From Thermoanaerobacterales bacterium (lineage in GTDB: Bacteria > Actinomycetota > Acidimicrobiia > Acidimicrobiales > JACDCH01): DNA of 7,174 nt. Below, piece by piece: positions 1-5,526 of the stretch (the stretch's first letter is position 1; every line of letters starts with the position of its first letter). Where the stretch lies: assembly GCA_017577565.1 (NCBI GenBank), contig PKRH01000150.1, positions 1 to 7,174 of the forward strand. Reading direction: 5' to 3'. The position numbers and the translations under genes were made by a program. The notes under the pieces are model-generated. The model was not told the DNA's origin and ran no database searches. It saw nothing but the letters and a program-made list of their open reading frames with translations.

Positions 1-58
1 CGGCGACCAGGTGGCCCCCGATGAAGCCCCCGGCGCCGGTGACGACGCATGACGCCAT
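1..58 (-). CDS. NAD-dependent epimerase/dehydratase, N-terminal fragment
   Basis: Only the first 19 codons are in the window; the gene continues past the left edge. They read MASCVVTGAGGFIGGHLVA. This is the first beta strand and glycine-rich NAD(P)-binding turn (TGAGGFIG, Gly-x-x-Gly-x-x-Gly) of the extended short-chain dehydrogenase family that includes UDP-glucose 4-epimerases and dTDP-glucose dehydratases. The ATG start is supported by a strong AGGAGGT Shine-Dalgarno at 75-69, 10 bases upstream. By family knowledge the enzyme would remodel a nucleotide sugar in the cytoplasm, and its place beside glycosyltransferases fits supply of a precursor for the polysaccharide. The substrate cannot be told from this fragment. 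The family call is secure; the subfamily is unknown. Confidence 0.85.
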   Translation of the reverse strand, partial: MASCVVTGAGGFIGGHLVA

Positions 59-69
59 GGTGGAGCCAA

Positions 70-105
70 CCTCCTGCTGTGGTCAGCCCGCCACCTACTG
101 TGGTC
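70..105. repeat. Two 15-bp direct repeats, 21 bp apart, upstream of the epimerase start
   Basis: Positions 70-84 (cctcctgctgtggtc) and 91-105 (ccacctactgtggtc) match at 13 of 15 bases, and ctgtggtc is identical in both. The 21-bp period is two helical turns, so both copies face the same side of the DNA. The copy nearer the gene contains the Shine-Dalgarno of the epimerase. This could be a tandem protein-binding site or a local duplication. No TAnnnT -10 box was found on the minus strand in this gap, so the epimerase promoter itself is not identified. Confidence 0.4.
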
Positions 106-149
106 GTCGCCACTCTTCCACGTCGAGTTCGCGTTGAAAAGTGTTTGCC

Positions 150-162
150 ATCACGCCGTGAT
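150..162. repeat. 13-bp perfect inverted repeat just after the WecG-like stop codon
   Basis: The arms ATCACG (150-155) and CGTGAT (157-162) are perfectly complementary around C156. On the minus strand the element begins one base after the TGA of the WecG-like gene and is followed within about 10 bases by a short T run (ACTTTTC). As RNA it would fold only to a 5-bp stem with a 3-base loop, so it is a poor intrinsic terminator. A protein-binding dyad ahead of the epimerase gene is equally possible. Confidence 0.3.
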
Positions 163-163
163 C

Positions 164-958
164 TCACGTGGCGCGGTCGACCTTCCGAGGTGTGGCCGCG
201 AGGCGTGACCTCGTGGACTCCCGCAGCAGCAGCCACACGAACCGGGGGTTGTTCCGTAGGTACCGGGCCGCGAGGCGCCGCGGCTCGGTCGCCATGCGGA
301 ACGCCCACTCGAGCCCGCAGCGCTGCACCCACCGCGGCGCCTGGCGCTTGACCCCCGCGTGGAAGTCGAACGCCGCCCCCACGCCGACGAGCACCGGCGC
401 GCCGACCCGGCCCACGTGGGCAGCCATCCAGCGCTCCTGCTTCGGCGTGCTCAGCCCGACCCAGACGATGTCGGGGTCCGCCTCGGCGATCCGGCGGGAG
501 ATCGCGGTGTCCTCCTCGGCGCTCAACGGCCGGAACGGCGGGCTGAGCGCGCCGGCGATGCAGGCACCCGGGAAGCGGGCCGCCAGGTTGGCCCGGAGCC
601 GCTCCATGGTCTCGGGCGTCGAGCCGTAGAGGAAATGCCGCCACCCCGTCGCCTCCGAGCGGGCGAAGGCGGCCAGCATGAGGTCGGGCCCGTACACCCG
701 CTCGACGGGCGTGCCGGGCGGCACCCGCCGGCGGCTGATCCACACGAGCGGCATCCCGTCGGTCGTCACCATGCCGGCGGCCTTGTGGATGCGGCGCAGC
801 TCGTCGTCGTCCTGGCTCTCGATCACGCCGTGGACGCCGGTGACGCACACGTAGGTGGGCTCCCGCCGCTCGATCCACCCCGCGATCCGGTCGACCGCCT
901 CCTCCAGCGTCTGCGCGTCGACGCGCACGCCGAGGACGTCGACGGGCATCGCGCTCAC
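164..958 (-). CDS. WecG/TagA/CpsF family glycosyltransferase (GT26)
   Basis: A 264-residue cytoplasmic or membrane-associated transferase. By family knowledge it adds a sugar, often an N-acetylmannosaminuronic acid or N-acetylmannosamine type residue, to an undecaprenyl-linked acceptor. Visible family marks are VTGVHGVIES (39-48), the TTDGMPLVW block with the presumed catalytic Asp67, VYGPDLM (88-94), the GLSTPKQERWM loop (168-178), GVGAAFDF (192-199), and APRWVQRCGLEWAFRM (207-222), followed by a basic C-terminal tail. The size is normal for the family. I chose GTG at 958 because it overlaps the upstream TGA as GTGA and has GAGGT (969-965) six bases before it. The ATG at 949 is also in frame but sits 15 bases from that site. 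The gene is coupled to the upstream ligase/polymerase gene. A longer reading of the same frame up to 1408 is only open high-GC sequence. The exact sugar is unknown. Confidence 0.93.
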   Translation of the reverse strand: MSAMPVDVLGVRVDAQTLEEAVDRIAGWIERREPTYVCVTGVHGVIESQDDDELRRIHKAAGMVTTDGMPLVWISRRRVPPGTPVERVYGPDLMLAAFARSEATGWRHFLYGSTPETMERLRANLAARFPGACIAGALSPPFRPLSAEEDTAISRRIAEADPDIVWVGLSTPKQERWMAAHVGRVGAPVLVGVGAAFDFHAGVKRQAPRWVQRCGLEWAFRMATEPRRLAARYLRNNPRFVWLLLRESTRSRLAATPRKVDRAT

Positions 959-2295
959 GGCGCGACCTCGGGTCGGGCGCCATCCGTCGCGACCGGCGCA
1001 GGCACCGGTGTCGCGGTGGCCCACCACAGGTAGCCGACGAGCGACCAGAGGAGGATCCCGCCCTGCGGTGACTCGAGGTAGACGTCGACCATGCCGGTGA
1101 CCAGCGCGGCGGTGACGGCGCCGCGGGCTCCCTGCACCAGCCGCGGCGGACCGTCCCGAACGGTCGGCGACGTGAACGACCGCACGACCGACATGACCGG
1201 CACCGCCAGGAAGGCGACGGCCACCACCACCCCGGCGCGACCGGCGAGGGAGAAGAAGATGTTGTGCGGGAGCCGGAGGATCGGCTGGTCGCCCGGCACG
1301 GCGTCGGGGTCGACGACGTGGTAGCGGACGGCGAGGTTGTCGCCCCAGCCGTGGCCGTGCAGGACCATGTGCTCGCCGGTCACGTCGTCCCAGATGTCCC
1401 GCCACCACTCGGACCGCCAGGTCGCGGTGCCGACGTAGTTGCCCTCGATCTCGTCCTGCGGCTGCGTGCCGAGCAACGACGCCACCGCGTCGACCAGTGC
1501 GTCGTAGCTCACCTCGCGCCCACGGCGGACCTCGATCGAGACCCCCGACACGTAGAGGAAGAGCACGACCGCCAGAGCGGCGAACGCACCCTTCACGACC
1601 CGGGTGGCGCGGGGCCGGACGAGGAGCGTCCCGATCGCGAGCGCCAGCAGCGCACCCCGACTGCGGAACGTCACCAGCACCGCCGCGAGGCCCCAGAGCA
1701 GCGGCGCCACCGCACCGCCCACGCCGGCGGTCCGTGCGGTGCCCCGGGAGAAGGTGAAGGGCAGCGTCAGGACGAGCGCCACGGCGATGTCACCGGGCTT
1801 CGACGCCAGCACCGAGGTGCCCGACGTCGGCCAGGTCGGCAGTCCGTCGGGATCGGTCAGCAGCAGGGCGGCCAGCACGGAGAGCGCCGCCACCACCCCA
1901 GGTGCCGCTCGGGTGACGGCCCTGTCCACCAGTGCGGCGACCGCCACCCGTCCATCACGCTCCTCCTGGCTCCGAAGCAGCGCATAGGCCGCGAACGCGA
2001 AGGCGGCGTAGTAGATCGGCGCCAGGCCCCGCAGCGTCTCGACCAACGGAACCGCCGGGTCGAGCCGATCGATCGCGAGCTGGACGGCCGAGAGCGCGGC
2101 GACCCCGACAGCGATCGCCGCCGCTGCGTGCCGCGGCAGCGGCGTCGGGCGGACGAGCACGGCGACGACGACCACGACCAGGACGACCTCGCCGACGAAC
2201 ACCGGCGGCACGCCGGCGTACGCGAACCCCTTGCCGAATGCCGCGTACGATGCCACGACGACGAAGAGGAGGACGAGCACCGGCGACGGCCGCAT
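955..2295 (-). CDS. O-antigen ligase/polymerase-type (Wzy/WaaL-like) membrane protein
   Basis: An integral membrane protein of 446 residues from the ATG at 2295, with about ten to twelve hydrophobic segments (roughly 3-20, 29-48, 57-74, 89-107, 132-147, 166-181, 196-226, 234-252, 349-372, 391-406, 412-427). A large outer loop spans about 253-348. Wzy_C-type marks are TFRSRGALLALAIG at the end of the mid-protein helices (SRG at 212-214), HGHGWGDN (313-320) in the loop, and RLPHNIFFSLAGRAGVV with His344. The family polymerises lipid-linked repeat units or ligates finished glycan on the outer face of the membrane; which of the two applies here cannot be decided. An in-frame ATG at 2403 would add 36 hydrophilic residues. 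I prefer 2295 because those codons have 8 of 36 A/T third positions against 2 of 36 in the next 36, and because GGGGG precedes 2295 by about seven bases. The downstream WecG-like gene overlaps its stop. Confidence 0.88.
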   Translation of the reverse strand: MRPSPVLVLLFVVVASYAAFGKGFAYAGVPPVFVGEVVLVVVVVAVLVRPTPLPRHAAAAIAVGVAALSAVQLAIDRLDPAVPLVETLRGLAPIYYAAFAFAAYALLRSQEERDGRVAVAALVDRAVTRAAPGVVAALSVLAALLLTDPDGLPTWPTSGTSVLASKPGDIAVALVLTLPFTFSRGTARTAGVGGAVAPLLWGLAAVLVTFRSRGALLALAIGTLLVRPRATRVVKGAFAALAVVLFLYVSGVSIEVRRGREVSYDALVDAVASLLGTQPQDEIEGNYVGTATWRSEWWRDIWDDVTGEHMVLHGHGWGDNLAVRYHVVDPDAVPGDQPILRLPHNIFFSLAGRAGVVVAVAFLAVPVMSVVRSFTSPTVRDGPPRLVQGARGAVTAALVTGMVDVYLESPQGGILLWSLVGYLWWATATPVPAPVATDGARPEVAP

Positions 2296-2414
2296 CGCCG
2301 AACCCCCGTCCGGACCCGGTGTTCGCACCGTCTCCCCCGGGGCACCCTCGCCGCCCTCCTGCCTCGCCCCGACGTGCGCGATCGGACGCTGCTCATCACG
2401 CATTGCAGCAACTC

Positions 2415-2431
2415 TGCCACGTCACGTGGCA
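2415..2431. promoter_or_regulatory. Perfect 17-bp palindrome between divergent operons (putative operator)
   Basis: TGCCACGT (2415-2422) and ACGTGGCA (2424-2431) are exact reverse complements around a single central C, in the gap between the divergent ligase and GT4 genes. The element lies where the -35 region of the plus-strand promoter and the spacer/-10 region of the minus-strand promoter are expected. A dimeric regulator bound here could act on both operons. The right arm GGCA can also pair with TGCC at 2434-2437. The palindrome is seen directly; its role as an operator is inferred. Confidence 0.55.
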
Positions 2432-2444
2432 CATGCCCTACAGT
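2415..2444 (+). promoter_or_regulatory. Putative promoter of the GT4-kinase-sulfotransferase operon
   Basis: TACAGT at 2439-2444 fits the actinobacterial -10 pattern TAnnnT. Eighteen bases upstream, TGCCAC (2415-2420) is at best a weak -35 and forms the left arm of the palindrome. Transcription would start near 2451, giving a leader of about 35 bases before the GT4 ATG. The call rests on short motifs only. Confidence 0.35.
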
Positions 2445-2447
2445 CAA
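2419..2447 (-). promoter_or_regulatory. Possible minus-strand promoter for the ligase-WecG operon
   Basis: On the minus strand TTGACT (2447-2442) is a good -35-like hexamer. Seventeen bases on is TGACGT (2424-2419), a poor -10. The hexamer overlaps the plus-strand TACAGT box, so the two polymerases could not bind together, and the palindrome covers the -10 region. No better TAnnnT box was found with suitable spacing. Confidence 0.2.
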
Positions 2448-2485
2448 CTCCCATAGCGAACGAACTGTCCGCACATGAGGGTGTC

Positions 2486-3682
2486 ATGCCACTGCGCGTG
2501 GCGGTCGTCCACAGCTTCTACAGCTCGCGCCAGCCCAGCGGTGAGAACGCCCAGGTCCACGCCGAGGTCGCGGCGCTGCGGCGCGCCGGCGTCGACGTCC
2601 GACTCGTCGCCGCCCGCACCGACGACCTCGAGGGCGAGCCCTTCTACCGGCTGCGATCCGCGACCCGAGTGGCCACCGGCCGGGGCCGCACGCCGCGGGC
2701 CGCCCTCGACGCGTTCCGGCCCGACCTGGTGCACGTGCACAACCTGTTCCCCAACTTCGGCCGGCGCTGGGTGGAGGACGTGGACGTCCCGGTCGTCGCC
2801 ACCCTCCACAACTTCCGTACCGTCTGCGCCAGCGGCGACCTCGTCCGCGACGGGCACCTGTGCACGGACTGCCCCGACGGCCGGCCGTGGTCGGCCGTCC
2901 GCCACCGGTGCTACCGGGGGTCGGTGGCCGCCACCCTCCCCCTCGCGCTCGCCCTGGGGCGCGGCCCCCGGGCCGACCCCCTCCTGGCCCGCGCCGACCG
3001 CGTCCTCTGCCTGTCGCCCCGGCAGCGGCGGATGCTGGTCGACGCCGGGCTGCCGGCGGAGCGGCTGCTCGACTGGACGAACTTCCTGCCCGACGCGCTC
3101 GTCCCGCCGCCGACGCCGGCCACGTTCGACGGGGCGGGCCCGACGGCGCTGTTCGTCGGGCGGCTCGCCGCCGAGAAGGGCGGGCTCGAGCTGGTGCGCA
3201 GCTGGCCGGCGTCGACGGCGCTCCACGTGGTCGGCGACGGCCCCCAGGCCGACGAGGTCCAGGCGGCGTCGGCGGGCAAGGACGTCCGGGTGACGCCGCA
3301 GCTGGCGCGCGACGACGTGCTGGCGCTCATGCGGCGGAGCGGGGCGCTCGTCATCCCGTCCGCCTGCCCGGAGGGCCTCCCCCTGGTCTTCCTGGAGGCG
3401 CTGGCCTGCGGCCTGCCGGTCGTCGTGCGCCGCACCTGCGACCTGGCGGCGTGGGTCGAGCGGCAGGGCCTGGGCACGGTCGTCGACGACGTGGCCGACA
3501 TGGCGGAGGCGGCGACCGCGCTCGCCCGGGGCGACCGGCGGGCGGTGGCGGCCCGGTGCCGGCGCGCCTTCGAGGAGCACTTCACGGAGGCCGCGTGGGT
3601 ACGCCGCACCCTCGACCTCTACTCGGCGCTGACCGGCGCCGCCCCGGCACGTCCGACCACCGGTGCAGCAGCGATGACGTAG
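2486..3682 (+). CDS. GT4-family glycosyltransferase (GT-B fold)
   Basis: A 398-residue cytoplasmic retaining-type transferase. The N-terminal domain starts RVAVVHSFY and carries PSGEN (17-21), the substrate-side glycine loop region, and RPDLVHVHNLFP (78-89). The C-terminal Rossmann half has LFVGRLAAEKG (222-232; Arg226 and Lys231 are donor-phosphate positions in the family), VVGDGP (248-253), and the E-x7-E motif PEGLPLVFLEALACGLPV (Glu296, Glu304). A Cys-rich insert, LHNFRTVCASG to HRCYRGS, has Cys114, Cys126, Cys129 and Cys142; it recurs in a subgroup of polysaccharide GT4 enzymes. The ATG at 2486 follows GAGGG (2477-2481) and directly precedes the first beta strand; the open frame upstream to 2231 is non-coding. 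It is the first gene of the plus-strand operon and probably extends the lipid-linked repeat unit. Donor and acceptor are unknown. Confidence 0.93.
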   Translation: MPLRVAVVHSFYSSRQPSGENAQVHAEVAALRRAGVDVRLVAARTDDLEGEPFYRLRSATRVATGRGRTPRAALDAFRPDLVHVHNLFPNFGRRWVEDVDVPVVATLHNFRTVCASGDLVRDGHLCTDCPDGRPWSAVRHRCYRGSVAATLPLALALGRGPRADPLLARADRVLCLSPRQRRMLVDAGLPAERLLDWTNFLPDALVPPPTPATFDGAGPTALFVGRLAAEKGGLELVRSWPASTALHVVGDGPQADEVQAASAGKDVRVTPQLARDDVLALMRRSGALVIPSACPEGLPLVFLEALACGLPVVVRRTCDLAAWVERQGLGTVVDDVADMAEAATALARGDRRAVAARCRRAFEEHFTEAAWVRRTLDLYSALTGAAPARPTTGAAAMT

Positions 3683-3702
3683 AGTGCCACTACCACCACT
3701 CT
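3681..3702. repeat. 6-bp inverted repeat spanning the GT4 stop codon
   Basis: AGAGTG (3681-3686) pairs with CACTCT (3697-3702) across a 10-base loop rich in CCAC. It starts inside the TAG stop of the GT4 gene. There is no T run after it, so it is not a convincing terminator. The same place holds TAGAGT (3680-3685), a good TAnnnT -10 shape that could drive the kinase gene from an internal promoter with a leader of about 64 bases, but no -35 hexamer is recognisable. The 73-base gap to the kinase gene shows nothing else. Confidence 0.25.
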
Positions 3703-3755
3703 CAGCGACAGCATGAGCAGTCGGCGCGGGCGGATCATCCGACGGGGCCCACCAG

Positions 3756-5525
3756 ATGGACGATCCGAAGCTTCAGGACTACATCGCGGTGATCCGGCGG
3801 CAGCGCCGGGTGGTGCTCGCGGCGCTGCTCGTGTCGCTCGCGGTCGCCGCCGCCCTCTCCTTCCTGCAGACGCCCCGCTACCGGGCGGAGGCCGAGCTCA
3901 TGCTGCGACCCAGCATGAGCGAGCAACTGCTCGTCGATCGGGCCGGCCAGGTGCGCTCCGCCCGCGACAGCGAGCGCGAGCTCAACAACGAGATCGAGCG
4001 CATCGAGTCCCGGGCGGTGCGGGACGCCGTCGCCGAGCGGTACGACGGCCCGCTCGACGTCGACGACGTCGCCGCCGAGGCCCCGGCGTCGGACAGCACC
4101 GACGTCGTGCTGGTCCACGTCACCGCCACCGACCGGGCGGCGGCGGCCGAGCTCGTCAACCTCTACGCCGAGACCTACGTCGAGGTGCGTCGCCAGTCGC
4201 AGATCGACGAGCTCCTCGCCGCCTCGGAGGACATCCAGTCCCGGCTCGACTCCCTGCGGGAGGAGATCGCCGAGGTCAGCCAGCCGCTCGACGAGATCGA
4301 GGCCCGGATCGCGGCCCTCCCGGCCGACAGCCCCGAGCGGGCCCGCCTCGAGGACCAGCGCACCGCCGTGCTGCAGGAGGTCCTCCCCCAGCTCTCGCCG
4401 CTGCAGAGCCGGGAGGCCTCGTTCCGGGCCCAGCTCGAGCAGCTCGAGGCGACCCAGGACCTCACCCGGACCGGCGGCGCGACCATCCTGACGGCGGCCG
4501 AGGAGCCGACGACACCCGTCGCCCCCCGCCCGCTCACCAACCTCGTCGTCGGCGGGCTCGTCGGCCTGGTGGCCGGCATCGCCCTCGCCTTCCTGCGGGA
4601 CCACCTCGACGACTCGGTCGGCTCGAAGGAGGAGTGCGAGCAGGTCACCTCGCTGCCCACGCTGGGCGTCATCCCCGAGGTCGACGACCCGGGTCGAACG
4701 GGCGAGCTCCCCACCGTCGTCGACCCCCTCGCCCCGTCGGCCGAGGCCTACCGCCTGCTCCGCACCTCGGTGCGCTTCCTCGGCGTCGAGTCCGAGGTGA
4801 CGACCGTCCTCGTCACCAGCCCGGCGGCGTCGGAGGGCAAGACGGTGACCGCCGCCAACCTCGCCGTCGTGCTGGCCCAGAGCGGCGAGCGGGTCCTGCT
4901 CGTCGGCGCCGACCTGCGACGGCCCCGCACCCACGAGCTGTTCGGCGCCCGCCAGGCCCCCGGCCTCACGACGGTCCTGCTGGAGGACGCCGACCCCGGC
5001 GCCGCCACCTTCGCCGTCGAGGAGGTGCCCGGCCTCCACGTCATGCCGCCGGGCCCCACCCCGCCGAACCCCGCCGAGCTGCTCGACAGCCAGCGGGCCC
5101 GGGACCTGCTCGAGGCGCTGGCCCACACCTACGACCGGGTCGTCGTCGACTCGCCGCCGGTGCTCCCGGTGACCGACGCCCAGGTCCTCTCCCGCAGCGC
5201 GGACGCCGTGCTCCTGGTCGTCGCCTTCCGGGAGACGTCCCGGCGGGGCCTGGGCCGGGCCCTGGAGCTGCTCGGCCAGGTCGCCGCCCCGGTGGTCGGC
5301 ACGGTGCTCAACCTCGTCCCCGCCGAGGAGACCTACGGCGGGACGCCCTACCGCTACGAGGCCTACCGCAGCCGCAGCGAGCGGCGCAGGCGACGGCAGC
5401 AGGCCGCCGCGCCCGAGGCCGGCAACGGCGCGCCGAAGCACGCCGCCAACCGGCGCATCGTGCTCCGGCCCGGCTCCGCCCCCGCCCGCACCGGCCCGGC
5501 GCCGCACGACCCGGCGGACACCTGA
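3756..5525 (+). CDS. Wzz chain-length regulator fused to BY-type tyrosine kinase (CpsC-CpsD-like)
   Basis: A 589-residue inner-membrane protein that would set polysaccharide chain length and drive export by cycles of tyrosine phosphorylation. Order of parts: short cytoplasmic start (LQDYIAVIRRQRR); first membrane helix about 18-37; Wzz region PRYRAEAELMLRPS; an outside alpha-helical stretch, likely coiled coil, about 140-235; Pro-rich PTTPVAPRPL (251-260) before the second helix (261-280); then the kinase. The kinase has ExxRxxR (Glu330, Arg333, Arg336), Walker A SPAASEGKT (355-363, Lys362), Walker A' VLLVGADLRRP (380-390), Walker B RVVVDSPP (Asp465), GTVLN (515-519), a Tyr cluster (527, 532, 534, 537) and a basic, Pro/Ala-rich tail. 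In A' the usual first Asp is Gly384, so catalysis is uncertain. The ATG has only a weak GACGGGG site (3741-3747), but it gives the typical family start. The sulfotransferase gene follows by one base. Confidence 0.95.
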   Translation: MDDPKLQDYIAVIRRQRRVVLAALLVSLAVAAALSFLQTPRYRAEAELMLRPSMSEQLLVDRAGQVRSARDSERELNNEIERIESRAVRDAVAERYDGPLDVDDVAAEAPASDSTDVVLVHVTATDRAAAAELVNLYAETYVEVRRQSQIDELLAASEDIQSRLDSLREEIAEVSQPLDEIEARIAALPADSPERARLEDQRTAVLQEVLPQLSPLQSREASFRAQLEQLEATQDLTRTGGATILTAAEEPTTPVAPRPLTNLVVGGLVGLVAGIALAFLRDHLDDSVGSKEECEQVTSLPTLGVIPEVDDPGRTGELPTVVDPLAPSAEAYRLLRTSVRFLGVESEVTTVLVTSPAASEGKTVTAANLAVVLAQSGERVLLVGADLRRPRTHELFGARQAPGLTTVLLEDADPGAATFAVEEVPGLHVMPPGPTPPNPAELLDSQRARDLLEALAHTYDRVVVDSPPVLPVTDAQVLSRSADAVLLVVAFRETSRRGLGRALELLGQVAAPVVGTVLNLVPAEETYGGTPYRYEAYRSRSERRRRRQQAAAPEAGNGAPKHAANRRIVLRPGSAPARTGPAPHDPADT

Positions 5526-5526
5526 C

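Noticed and set aside
959..1408. Upstream extension of the WecG-like reading frame
   Set aside because: It lies inside the ligase/polymerase gene in another frame and encodes Arg-rich sequence. Family homology starts at PVDVLGVRV.
2231..2485. Upstream extension of the GT4 reading frame
   Set aside because: The extra residues are unlike any GT4 N-terminus, cross the divergent promoter region, and overlap the start of the opposing gene. The ATG at 2486 directly precedes the first beta strand and has a ribosome site.
3681..3702. Intrinsic terminator after the GT4 gene
   Set aside because: The stem is only 6 bp with a 10-base loop and no T run, and the downstream genes look like the same operon.
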